Notes under the pieces: generated by a model
The model's database searches: none
What the model was told of the DNA's origin: nothing
Seen by the model: the letters and a program-made list of their open reading frames with translations, nothing else
Position numbers and translations under genes: made by a program
NCBI GenBank assembly: GCA_024277485.1
Contig: JAJRVA010000017.1
Coordinates: 1-39,393 of the forward strand
DNA from: Deltaproteobacteria bacterium
Lineage (GTDB): Bacteria > Desulfobacterota > Desulfobulbia > Desulfobulbales > Desulfobulbaceae
Reading direction: 5' to 3'
Length of the DNA: 39,393 nucleotides
Shown here: in pieces, positions 8,463 to 16,813 of the stretch
Numbering within the stretch: position 1 is the stretch's first letter
How the letters are laid out: every line of letters begins with the position of its first letter

Positions 8463-9649
8463 AGGCGGTAAAACAGACCGGGACCCTCGGGATAAGGCTC
8501 TTTCTGAGCATCACCATACTGGCGGCGGGTATCGGCGGCTTCGTGGTGTTGAAAAAGATGAAAAAACCGCCGGTCCAGACTCAAACCGTGGAGCGCGGTG
8601 TGCCGGTGGAGGCCGTACGGGCGGAACGGACCGATATCCCGGTTCATGTGGCCGGACTCGGACAGATCACTTCACGCAGGGTCGTCCCCCTGTCAGCGGA
8701 GGTGGCGGGCAGGGTGACATCGGTGCACCCCGACCTGTACGAGGGAGAGATTATCAAAAAAGGTGAGGTGCTGCTGACCATAGATGAGCGGGATTTCCGG
8801 CTGGATTATGAAATCGCCGAGGCAAGGTTGAAGAACCTGCGGCGGGACCACGAACTTGCAGCAAAGGAGTTGAAACGCCTGCGGGCTCTCTATGAAAAGA
8901 ACAAGGTGGGGACACTCTCTGCAGTGGAAAAGGCGGAGAGCGCGATGAATACAATTATGGATCGAGTCAGCCAGGTCGAGCAGGCCATGCGGCTGGCCGC
9001 CCTGCGCCTCGAGCGTTCGGTTATCCGGGCCCCGTTTACCTGCCGGATTGCCGAGGTAACGGTTAAGGCGAATGAGTATGTTACACCGGGCAAGAAGCTG
9101 GTGACCATCGTGGATGACGCGGACCTGGAAATTATCGTGTCCCTTGACAGCCGTGATGTTATAAACTGGCTCCGGTTTGATGCGGACCGGGACCTGGAAA
9201 ATCCCAACTGGTTTCAAGGGCTCAAGTCGGCAGACTGCCGGATTGTCTGGACCGAGGACGAGAAGGTCAGGGGAATGGGAAAACTTGACCGGGTGGTTCG
9301 TTTTGATCCCCGGACCCGTACGGTCCTTGTCGCAGCCCGGATTGTCCGGAGCCTTGAACCGGCTTTCCCCCTGGTGGACGGCATGTTCTGCAGGGTCACC
9401 ATTGCCGGGCGCACGCTTGAATCGGTCTTTGCCCTTCCCCGCCAGGCGGTGTCCTTTGAGAATACGGTATATGTCGCGGTCAATGACCGGCTGCAGACCA
9501 GGCCCGTCAAGGTGGCCAGGTTTGAAGAGGGCCAGGCCATTATTTCCGATGGACTTGCCGCCGGCGACATAGTCGTCGTCACCCGCCTGGAACAGCCCCT
9601 GGAGAACACGCTCCTCTCCGTAATAATGGTGGAGCAGAACGGCAAATGA
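8459..9649 (+). CDS. RND efflux periplasmic adaptor (HlyD/MFP family)
   Basis: A 396-residue membrane-fusion protein. Residues about 9-29 form an N-terminal membrane anchor. A split biotinyl-lipoyl-like domain follows, with 'AEVAGRVTSVHPDLYEGEII' and 'RAPFTCRIAEVTVKANEYV' either side of an alpha-helical coiled-coil hairpin (about 120-185). The beta-barrel and membrane-proximal domains make up the rest. It links the inner-membrane pump to the outer-membrane channel. It overlaps both the marR gene and the pump gene by four bases (ATGA each time), so the three are translationally coupled. Confidence 0.92.
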   Translation: MKAVKQTGTLGIRLFLSITILAAGIGGFVVLKKMKKPPVQTQTVERGVPVEAVRAERTDIPVHVAGLGQITSRRVVPLSAEVAGRVTSVHPDLYEGEIIKKGEVLLTIDERDFRLDYEIAEARLKNLRRDHELAAKELKRLRALYEKNKVGTLSAVEKAESAMNTIMDRVSQVEQAMRLAALRLERSVIRAPFTCRIAEVTVKANEYVTPGKKLVTIVDDADLEIIVSLDSRDVINWLRFDADRDLENPNWFQGLKSADCRIVWTEDEKVRGMGKLDRVVRFDPRTRTVLVAARIVRSLEPAFPLVDGMFCRVTIAGRTLESVFALPRQAVSFENTVYVAVNDRLQTRPVKVARFEEGQAIISDGLAAGDIVVVTRLEQPLENTLLSVIMVEQNGK

Positions 9650-12600
9650 AAAAGGTCCTGGCAGCCTTTGCGGCAAACTCGGTGTTTGCCAATATTGTTC
9701 TGCTCATGATCTTCATGGGCGGGGGAATGGCACTGACCTCCATGATCCGGGAGAGCTTTCCCCAGTTTTCCATGGACCTGATTTCCGTCACTGTTTCCTA
9801 TCCGGGTGCTGACCCGGAAGAGGTCGAAGAGGGGATATCCCTGAGGATCGAAGAGGCCCTGGAATCGGTCGAGGGAATCAAGCAGGTTACCACCACGTCA
9901 GCGGAGAATATAGGGTCAGCCCGCATTGAAGTTCAGGAAGGGTATGATGTCAGCGAGGTGCTTGACCAGGTCAAGTCAAAGATAGATGCCATCTCGACCT
10001 TTCCCCTGGATGCCGAAAAACCGGTTGTAACGGAAGTCGTGATGCGGGATTCGGTCATCCTGCTGGCCCTTTCCGGCGAACTCGGTGAAAAACAGCTCAA
10101 GACCTGGGCCGAGAATATCCGTGATGAAATCAAGCTGCTTCCGGGCATTTCCCAGGTTGAAACTTTCGGGGTGCGCGACTTTGAAATCAGTGTCGAGGTC
10201 TCCGAGGAACGTTTGCGTCGGTACGGTCTCACCTTCAGGCAGGTGGCCGAGGCGATCCGCAATTCAAGCATCAACCTGCACGGCGGCATCATCCGGACCC
10301 GGGGCGAGGAAATACGGGTCAGGACGGTCGGCCGCAAGTATACCGGCGAGGAGCTGGCCCAGATAGTCGTGCTGGCGGAACCCTCGGGCGAGCAGGTCCG
10401 TCTGGGCAGATTAGCTGAGATCAGGGACGGGTTTACCGAAGACCCGGTTACCGCTCTCATTGACGGCAAGCCGTCTGTCTTTGTCATGGTCTTCAAGACC
10501 ACGGAAGAGGATTCCCTGCATATTTCACGCACTGTGAACGAGTTTGTTCAGGCCAGGAAACAGCAGCTCCCCCCGGGTGTGTCCATGACTGATTTTTACG
10601 ACAATACATCCATGCTCAAGGCGAGGATCAACCTGCTCAGCCGCAACGGACTCATCGGCATGGGTTTTGTCTTTTTCCTGCTCTGGCTTTTTCTGGACCT
10701 GCGGCTCAGTTTCTGGGCCGGGCTGGGAATTCCCATCTCCCTGGCAGGCTCGCTCTTTATTCTCTGGGCCATGGGGGAGACCATCAACATGATTTCTCTC
10801 TTCGGGTTCATCCTGGTGCTGGGTATTGTCGTTGACGACGCCATTGTGGTGGGGGAGTCGGTGTATGTACACCGTCGTTCCGGGCAGCCGCCGCTCCGGG
10901 CCGCGGTGGAGGGGGTGAGCGAGGTGGGCATGCCGGTTGTCGCCGCGGTTATCACCACCATTGTCGCCTTTATTCCCCTGGCCTATGTGGGTGGGATCAT
11001 GGGGAAATTTATCTCCATACTCCCGGCCGTGGTAATCTCCTGCCTGTTTATTTCCCTGGTGGAGAGTCTTTTCCTGCTCCCGGCTCACCTGAACCACCTG
11101 CCTGACCTGAACCGCAGGGTCAGCTATCGCAACCCTTTCAGCCGCATGATGGTCAGGCTGCAGAGCTTCATGCAGGAAGGGCTGGAGCGGTTTGTGGTCA
11201 GGCGATACATGCCCTTTCTGGACCTGGTTTTGAACTGGCGCTATATTTCCCTTGCCACGGCCATAGCCGTTCTTTTCCTGACCTTCGGCCTGGTCAGGGG
11301 AGGGGTGGTCAAGTTCCAGGTCTTTCCCAAAATAGACGGCTTTGTCATAACCTCAACAGTCGAGTTTCCCGAGGGCACCCCACCCCGCGTAACGGAAGAG
11401 GCCCTGAAGAAAATCGAGGCGGGTTTTGTCCGGGTCGCCGACCGGACTCCCACCAGGTCAGGGGAACCGCTCATTGAGAAACGTCTGGTCCTGGTGGGCC
11501 AGACCCTCAGCGAACAGAACAGGAAAACCGGTCCCAATTACGGCAGTGTCCAGTTTATTCTGCTTGGCTCGGAAAAGCGGGGTGTCCATTCAAATGATCT
11601 TCTCATCGAGTGGGAGGCGGAGGTGGGCGCCCTGCCCGGGGTCAAGTCCCTGACCTTTGAGGGGTTGTCTGCAGGTCCGGGAGGCGCGGAGCTTGAGGTC
11701 TGGTTCCAGGGCGATGATATGCGTAAAATCCTGGCCGCGGCAGGTGAGCTTGAAGAGAAACTGCATACCTTTGACGGGGTTATCCAGATCCATTCCGATT
11801 TCAGCCTGGGCAAAAATGAACTGCGTTTACACCTCAAGCCCGAGGCCAGAAATCTCGGCCTGACGGTGGAGGACCTCGCCCGGCAGGTCAATGGGGCATT
11901 TTTCGGCCGGGAGGCGTTCAGGGTCCAGCGGGGACGTGATGATATCAGGGTCAAGGTCCGGTACACGGCTGATGAACGAAGCTCCCTGGCCAATTTTGAG
12001 CAGATGCGCATCAGAACCGGGGATGGCAGGGAAATCCCTCTCCCGGCAGTGGCGGATATTGACTATGGACCCGGGTTTTCAACAATTATCCGCACCGACG
12101 GCCAGCGCAGGGTTGCCGTTATTGCCGATGTTGATCCAAAGAAGGCCAATGCCCGGGAAATTTACGCCGAGCTTGAGGAAAACTATTTTCCTGCTGTCAA
12201 ACAACGGTATCCAGGCATGCATATCGCCCTGCAGGGGGCCAAGAACAACGTCCGGGAATCGCTGGGTTCCCTCAAGGTAACTTTTCCCCTTGCCCTGGTG
12301 GGGATATTTGTCATTATTGCGACCATCTTTCGTTCCTACGTGCAGCCGCTGGTCATCCTGTTTACCATTCCCTTCGGGATTATCGGCGCGGTTTTCGGCC
12401 ATCTGCTGCTGGGCTATGACCTGTCCATAATGAGCATGTTCGGTATGGTTGCCCTGACAGGGGTGGTTATCAACGATGCCATTGTTCTCATAGAGAGGAT
12501 AAATGAAAACCTGGCCGAGGGCATGCAGTTCCACGAGGCCATTAATAAAGGCGGGGCCCGGCGTTTCCGGGCTATTCTGCTCACATCCTTAAGCACGGTG

Positions 12601-12855
12601 GGTGGTCTGGCCCCGCTCATACTGGAGACAGACATGCAGGCAAAGTTCCTTATCCCCATGGCCATCTCCCTTGCAGCAGGCGTCACTTTTGCCACTGTCC
12701 TGACCCTGGTCCTGATCCCGAGCCTGCTGGTCATTGTCAATGACCTGCGCAGGGTATGGGTACGACTTCGGACGGGGAACTGGCCGGGCAGGGAGGAGGC
12801 TGAACCTGCTTCCGGAAGAGGGGCTGTCAGGACGCAGGTCGAAGAGATGCAATAA
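9646..12855 (+). CDS. RND-family efflux pump, inner-membrane transporter (AcrB/HAE1-like)
   Basis: A 1069-residue full-length RND transporter with two 6-TM halves and two large periplasmic loops. The first helix and the TM2-TM6 block (about 330-480) are clear. The proton-relay acidic pair is in GIVVDDAIVVGE near residue 398, and the second half has GVVINDAIVLIERIN. Such pumps export hydrophobic compounds by proton antiport. The substrate is not readable. The frame is uninterrupted, unlike the second pump in the window. Confidence 0.94.
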   Translation: MKKVLAAFAANSVFANIVLLMIFMGGGMALTSMIRESFPQFSMDLISVTVSYPGADPEEVEEGISLRIEEALESVEGIKQVTTTSAENIGSARIEVQEGYDVSEVLDQVKSKIDAISTFPLDAEKPVVTEVVMRDSVILLALSGELGEKQLKTWAENIRDEIKLLPGISQVETFGVRDFEISVEVSEERLRRYGLTFRQVAEAIRNSSINLHGGIIRTRGEEIRVRTVGRKYTGEELAQIVVLAEPSGEQVRLGRLAEIRDGFTEDPVTALIDGKPSVFVMVFKTTEEDSLHISRTVNEFVQARKQQLPPGVSMTDFYDNTSMLKARINLLSRNGLIGMGFVFFLLWLFLDLRLSFWAGLGIPISLAGSLFILWAMGETINMISLFGFILVLGIVVDDAIVVGESVYVHRRSGQPPLRAAVEGVSEVGMPVVAAVITTIVAFIPLAYVGGIMGKFISILPAVVISCLFISLVESLFLLPAHLNHLPDLNRRVSYRNPFSRMMVRLQSFMQEGLERFVVRRYMPFLDLVLNWRYISLATAIAVLFLTFGLVRGGVVKFQVFPKIDGFVITSTVEFPEGTPPRVTEEALKKIEAGFVRVADRTPTRSGEPLIEKRLVLVGQTLSEQNRKTGPNYGSVQFILLGSEKRGVHSNDLLIEWEAEVGALPGVKSLTFEGLSAGPGGAELEVWFQGDDMRKILAAAGELEEKLHTFDGVIQIHSDFSLGKNELRLHLKPEARNLGLTVEDLARQVNGAFFGREAFRVQRGRDDIRVKVRYTADERSSLANFEQMRIRTGDGREIPLPAVADIDYGPGFSTIIRTDGQRRVAVIADVDPKKANAREIYAELEENYFPAVKQRYPGMHIALQGAKNNVRESLGSLKVTFPLALVGIFVIIATIFRSYVQPLVILFTIPFGIIGAVFGHLLLGYDLSIMSMFGMVALTGVVINDAIVLIERINENLAEGMQFHEAINKGGARRFRAILLTSLSTVGGLAPLILETDMQAKFLIPMAISLAAGVTFATVLTLVLIPSLLVIVNDLRRVWVRLRTGNWPGREEAEPASGRGAVRTQVEEMQ

Positions 12856-12891
12856 GATGGACTGGAGAAATTGAAGCAAATGGAGGCCAAT

Positions 12892-14307
12892 GTGAAACGG
12901 TGTGTTGTTGTATTTCTTATCGCTTTCTCATTTTTGTATACCGGGATTGTAATCGGGGAAGAGCTTGATCAGCCGCTTCCCCCTGATTTTTCAGGGATCA
13001 CGGAGCTGGACCTGGAAACCGCGCAGGAGCTGGCCCTTGCCGGTAATCCGTCCATGGATGCGGCCTTTACCCGGGTAGAGCAGGCACGGGCCAGGGTTTC
13101 CCAGGCCGTGGCCGCCTGGTGGCCGACACTGGACCTGACCGCCACCGGCAGCAAGGTGCGGCGGTCGGACAAGGACTTTGCCATAGCCCAGTTTTTTCCT
13201 TCGATTTCCGGCCAGTCTACGGAACGGACCTATGACCAGGGTGCGGCCGGGCTGCAGGTTGCCTGGATCCTTTTTGACGGCTTTTACCGTTCCTTCAAGC
13301 ATGAACAGGCCAAGTTCGGTGAAAAATCGGCACAAGCGGCCCGCAGGGATGCGCAGCGGCTCCTGCTGTCCGCGGTGGCCGAGGCGTTTTTGAATGCCCA
13401 GCTGGCCCAGACCAACGTAAAAATAGCCCAGGCCGACCAGGAATTTTATTCGCAGCAGCTCCGGGATGCGGAAAACAGGTTCGAGGTCGGCGCCGGTCCC
13501 TGGGGGGATGTGCTGAACATCAAGGTCCAGCTCAATACCGCGAAAACGAACCTGCTCCTGAACAGGCGACAATTCGAGGCGGCCGGCTATGGTCTTGCCG
13601 CCCTGCTGGGCCTGCCGGATGCTGTTTTGCCGGATCATGTCAGCCTTGCCGAACTGGACCTGAAACGTGATGTCAGCCGGGCCGGGGACTCGCCGGACCA
13701 GCTGATCAGGGAAGCTCTCGAGCAGCGGCCCGATGTCAGGCAGATGATCATGCGGGTCAAGGAGGCAGAGGCCGGCACCGGCATGGCGACCGCCTCCTAT
13801 TACCCGACACTGCAGCTTGCCGGAGCCTACAACGGTGCGAGGCAGGGGGATGTCAGCCTCACAGGGGAGGATTTCGGCAATTCGGTTTCCCTGAACCTGT
13901 CCTGGAACCTCTTCTCCGGGGGACTTGACCGGGCCCGCCGCTTTGAAGCGGAACAGGGGTATCGCGAGGCAAAGTTTACCCTGGCGGATCTGCGCAACCA
14001 GGTGGCTTCCCAGGTCAGGCAGGACATGGCCCTGCTGGAGGCGGCCCGTGAACAGGTCAGGCTGCAGCGGGAAAGTGTTACCTTTGTCGAGGAGAACCGT
14101 GACCTGGCCAAAAACGAGTATGATGCCGGGGAAGCCTCGCTTGTCAGGTTGAATGAGGCCCAGCGGGACCTGACCACGACCTACAGCCGCCTTGCCCAGT
14201 CCCTGGTCGCTTTTCACCGGGCCAGGCAGCGATTGCTGGCCTCAACGGGACGCAATATTGCGCAGTTTGTCGCTGACAACACCGCAGTGGATACAGGCTC
14301 GCGGTAG
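12892..14307 (+). CDS. TolC-family outer-membrane efflux channel
   Basis: A 471-residue outer-membrane factor. The signal peptide MKRCVVVFLIAFSFLYTG ends near 'GEELDQPLP'. Two repeated OEP domains follow, each with long alpha-helical stretches (starting 'LDLETAQELALAGNPSMDAA' and 'LIREALEQRPDVRQM') and beta strands. I chose the GTG at 12892 because GGAGG lies five bases upstream and it gives a clean signal peptide; a TTG at 12871 is the alternative. It completes the tripartite pump. It is the only intact gene in the window that ends in TAG. It is convergent with the TlpA-like gene, 40 bases apart. Confidence 0.93.
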   Translation: MKRCVVVFLIAFSFLYTGIVIGEELDQPLPPDFSGITELDLETAQELALAGNPSMDAAFTRVEQARARVSQAVAAWWPTLDLTATGSKVRRSDKDFAIAQFFPSISGQSTERTYDQGAAGLQVAWILFDGFYRSFKHEQAKFGEKSAQAARRDAQRLLLSAVAEAFLNAQLAQTNVKIAQADQEFYSQQLRDAENRFEVGAGPWGDVLNIKVQLNTAKTNLLLNRRQFEAAGYGLAALLGLPDAVLPDHVSLAELDLKRDVSRAGDSPDQLIREALEQRPDVRQMIMRVKEAEAGTGMATASYYPTLQLAGAYNGARQGDVSLTGEDFGNSVSLNLSWNLFSGGLDRARRFEAEQGYREAKFTLADLRNQVASQVRQDMALLEAAREQVRLQRESVTFVEENRDLAKNEYDAGEASLVRLNEAQRDLTTTYSRLAQSLVAFHRARQRLLASTGRNIAQFVADNTAVDTGSR

Positions 14308-14347
14308 TCCGCTCAAGGCCTGCGCTCTCTGCGCTGCACCATGCAGG

Positions 14348-14836
14348 TCAACGCAGCAGTTTCTGTATCTCTTTTGCTTTGGGCACGTAATACTGACGGA
14401 AAACGATGGAGCCGCCGGTGTCGGCAATAATGACCGTTGGTACGCCGAACACCTTGTACTGTTTGGTAATAACGGATTTTTTATCAAAAATTATCGGGTA
14501 GTTCATCCCGGTCATCCTGACAAAATTTTTGATCTTGCCTTCTGAATCGTTGTGCCCGACATTAATGGTTATAATTTCGATTTTTTTCCCGGCATCCTCT
14601 TCCTGCAGTTTGTTCAACAGAGAGACCTCTCTTGTGCAGTTTGGTCACCAGGAGGCCCAGAAAAAGAGCATGACCGGTTTGTGCGCTGAAATTTTCTCCA
14701 GGTCGATTTTTTTGCCGTTCATGGTCTTTGCCGTGAAAGGGATGAGCTTGTCTCCAGCCGGTGCGGCGGAAATTCCGGTGAAGAGAAAAACGGCGGTCAG
14801 AACGAGGGTCAGGAAAAGTGAAGATGTGAGTTGCAT
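14348..14836 (-). CDS. TlpA/ResA-like thioredoxin, probable selenoprotein (in-frame UGA = Sec64)
   Basis: Read through one in-frame TGA (14647-14645), this is a 162-residue exported thioredoxin-fold protein. It has a signal peptide (about 1-25), 'FTAKTMNGKKIDLEKI', then the active-site loop FFWASW-U-PNC, helix 'REVSLLNKLQEE', strand 'IEIITINVG', and the cis-Pro region VFGVPTVIIAD. Family members have WCxxC, so UGA sits exactly at the first catalytic cysteine (U64) with C67 kept. A SECIS-like hairpin follows the UGA. Without recoding, the gene would be two useless fragments in the same frame. It probably exchanges electrons with the CcdA-type protein encoded 35 bases upstream. AGGA lies ten bases before the ATG. 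A nonsense mutation of TGC/TGT is the alternative, but the hairpin argues against it. Confidence 0.85.
14610..14647 (-). promoter_or_regulatory. Probable bacterial SECIS element (UGA plus downstream hairpin)
   Basis: On the minus strand the TGA (14647-14645) is followed after 16 bases by AGGTCT (14628-14623) held by GAG and CTC (14631-14620). An outer CAA/TTG arm pairs with one mismatch (14634-14615). An AGGUCU apex exposing G-U is, as I recall it, that of the E. coli fdhF SECIS, where the UGA-to-loop distance is nearly the same. SelB would bind this apex and deliver Sec-tRNA to the ribosome. Confidence 0.8.
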
Positions 14837-14871
14837 GGCTTGAGTATCCTTTTGAAATCATGAAGTTGGGT

Positions 14872-15567
14872 TTATAAAAACATTTTTCCGGCCTGGATAA
14901 AGAGGTATTCCGCCACGCCGATCAGGAACAGTCCCATCAGTTTGTTTATTTTTTCCATCCATCGGCCTGATCGGGGCAGAGAGGCCATTATACCCGAGAA
15001 TGTACCGAGTGCCAGCAGAATAGTTCCCATGCCGAAGGCAAAGGCAAAAAGCAGTGATCCCCCCAAAAAAAGATTACCGGTAGATGCGATATAGGCCAGC
15101 AGCGCCCCCAGAACCGGCGCCGTGCACGGGCCGGCGATCAGCCCGGACGTCAGGCCGATGAGAAAGATGCCGGGGATTCCTTTTATCTTCGGGGAGACGT
15201 TCTTGCCTATCACCGGCAGGTGAAAAACACCGAGCATACTTAAACCGAACAGCAGAAGAATATTCCCGGTAATGATCAGGGTGTAGGGGTTGGTATTGAC
15301 AGCCCCGAAAAAACGACCGGTGGCAGCGGCGAACAGGCCGAGAGAGGCATAGGTGACAGCCAGGCCGGTGACGTAACAGAGAGACAGCAGGAAACCCCGT
15401 ACCTTGGAACCGCCGACATTGGCCCCGCTGATGACCCCGATGGTGATGGGAACCATGGGATAGACACAGGGTGTCATGCTGATGAGCACGCCGCCGAGGT
15501 AGGCGGCGCCAAGTGAAAGCAGAATCGAGGTCTGCAGGTATGTTTCGATGTTGGCCAGGAAATCCAT
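14872..15567 (-). CDS. CcdA/DsbD-type membrane thiol-disulfide electron carrier
   Basis: A 231-residue membrane protein with about six hydrophobic segments, matching the transmembrane domain of DsbD or CcdA. The two redox cysteines are C34 (MTPCVYPMVPI) and C148 (IAGPCTAPVLG), one per three-helix half. It carries electrons from cytoplasmic thioredoxin to periplasmic acceptors. I chose the ATG at 15567. The frame is open for 158 codons further upstream, but that stretch lies antisense to the divergent Fe-S gene and has no membrane-protein character. The TlpA-like gene begins 35 bases after its stop, so the pair probably works as donor and acceptor. Confidence 0.9.
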   Translation of the reverse strand: MDFLANIETYLQTSILLSLGAAYLGGVLISMTPCVYPMVPITIGVISGANVGGSKVRGFLLSLCYVTGLAVTYASLGLFAAATGRFFGAVNTNPYTLIITGNILLLFGLSMLGVFHLPVIGKNVSPKIKGIPGIFLIGLTSGLIAGPCTAPVLGALLAYIASTGNLFLGGSLLFAFAFGMGTILLALGTFSGIMASLPRSGRWMEKINKLMGLFLIGVAEYLFIQAGKMFL

Positions 15568-15575
15568 GTGTACTT

Positions 15576-15603
15576 TTTCAAACTTATCAAAACAGCGTAT
15601 ATC
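15576..15603 (+). promoter_or_regulatory. Candidate promoter of the HdrD-like gene, with GTATATC direct repeat
   Basis: TTTCAA (15576-15581) and TATATC (15598-15603) are 16 bases apart, 20 bases before the ATG. GTATATC occurs twice in direct orientation (15597-15603 and 15606-15612). The site lies in the short divergent gap between the CcdA-type and Fe-S genes, so a factor bound here could affect both. Confidence 0.3.
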
Positions 15604-15622
15604 GGGTATATCATAGGGCGAT

Positions 15623-16813
15623 ATGACAGGAAGTAAAGGTAAAAAAAGGGTTCCCGGCACCGCTGAGATACCTGCTGCCTCATTGTACGGTAACATCGCG
15701 GAAGGCTGTATTGAGTGCGGTCTGTGCCGGAAGGACTGTCTTTTCCTGCAGCGGTATGGCACTCCCAAAAAAATCGCCGGGGAAAATCTTGCCGGTGCCG
15801 GAGAGTTGCGCCGGAGTTTTGAATGCAGCCTGTGCGGGTTGTGCACCGCGGTCTGCCCGGTAGAGATTGATCCGGCCGCCATGTTTTTTGCCATGCGGGT
15901 CCGGGCCCGGCAGGAGGGCAGCGGATTTTTCAAAGAGCATAAGGGGCTTCTTTCGTATGAACGATGGGGCATCTCCCCCTTTTTTTCCTGGTACGGCCTG
16001 CCGCAGGACTGTGACACGGTTTTTTTCCCCGGCTGTGCCATGGCCGGCAGCAGGTCAGGCAGGGTGATGCAACTGTATCAGCACCTCAGCGGCCTTGTCC
16101 GGAACCTGGGCATGGTCCTTGACTGCTGCACCAAGCCGTCGCATGACCTGGGGCGCGCTGATTTTTTTGCCCGGTCTTTTGGTGAAATGAGAAAAAGTCT
16201 GCAGGCTCACGGTATACAAAAAGTGTTGGTAACATGTCCAAGCTGTTACAGGGTGTGGCAGGACTGCGGCGGGGAGATATCTGTTCGTTCCGTGTATGAG
16301 GAGCTGGCCCGGGGGGGCGTGGCGCCCCGGGTTGTATCGACAGAAACAATAACCATACATGATCCCTGCTCGGCGCGGCATCAGACCGGTATGCAGGCTG
16401 CGGTCAGAGAGCTGGCAGCAGGAATGGGGCTTGAGATCAGGGAAATGAAACATCATGGCCGCAAGACGGTATGCTGCGGCGAAGGAGGCGCGGCCTGCTA
16501 TACTGTTCCCGATTGGGCGGGAAACTGGACAGGTATCCGGGCCCGTGAGGCGGCAGGTGATCAGATCATCACCTACTGTGCGGGCTGTACCGGTTTTCTT
16601 GGCAGGCAGGCGCAGGCAGATCACGTCATAGACCTTTTTTTTGCGCCTGAGCAGACGCTTGCCGGCAAGATCCGGGTAACCCGTTCACCCCTGACCTGGC
16701 TGAAACGGCTGCTGCTGAAAAGAAACCTGGCCCGGCTCGTGAAACCGACGGTTGCCGGCAGCAGAGACACAAAGGGCCGGGTTGTCCTGCGGGAGCTCAG
16801 AAATAATAGCTGA
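15623..16813 (+). CDS. HdrD/GlpC-like (Fe-S)-binding oxidoreductase subunit
   Basis: A 396-residue protein with two N-terminal [4Fe-4S] motifs (C29, C32, C35, C39; C68, C71, C74, C78). Two cysteine-rich CCG-type domains follow: 'FFPGCAMAG...DCCTKPSH...TCPSCYRVW' and 'IHDPCSARHQTG...CCGEGGAACY...YCAGCTGFL'. CCG domains bind the noncubane cluster or accept electrons in heterodisulfide reductase HdrB/HdrD, GlpC and LldE-like proteins. No flavin or membrane partner is adjacent, so the electron donor is unknown. It is divergent from the CcdA-TlpA pair, and its last 17 bases overlap the convergent beta-barrel gene. Confidence 0.85.
   Translation: MTGSKGKKRVPGTAEIPAASLYGNIAEGCIECGLCRKDCLFLQRYGTPKKIAGENLAGAGELRRSFECSLCGLCTAVCPVEIDPAAMFFAMRVRARQEGSGFFKEHKGLLSYERWGISPFFSWYGLPQDCDTVFFPGCAMAGSRSGRVMQLYQHLSGLVRNLGMVLDCCTKPSHDLGRADFFARSFGEMRKSLQAHGIQKVLVTCPSCYRVWQDCGGEISVRSVYEELARGGVAPRVVSTETITIHDPCSARHQTGMQAAVRELAAGMGLEIREMKHHGRKTVCCGEGGAACYTVPDWAGNWTGIRAREAAGDQIITYCAGCTGFLGRQAQADHVIDLFFAPEQTLAGKIRVTRSPLTWLKRLLLKRNLARLVKPTVAGSRDTKGRVVLRELRNNS

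Noticed and set aside
15568..16041. Extra 158-codon N-terminal extension of the CcdA-type gene
   Set aside because: It is antisense to the well-supported Fe-S protein gene, lacks membrane-protein or signal character, and the ATG at 15567 begins a normal-length CcdA domain.
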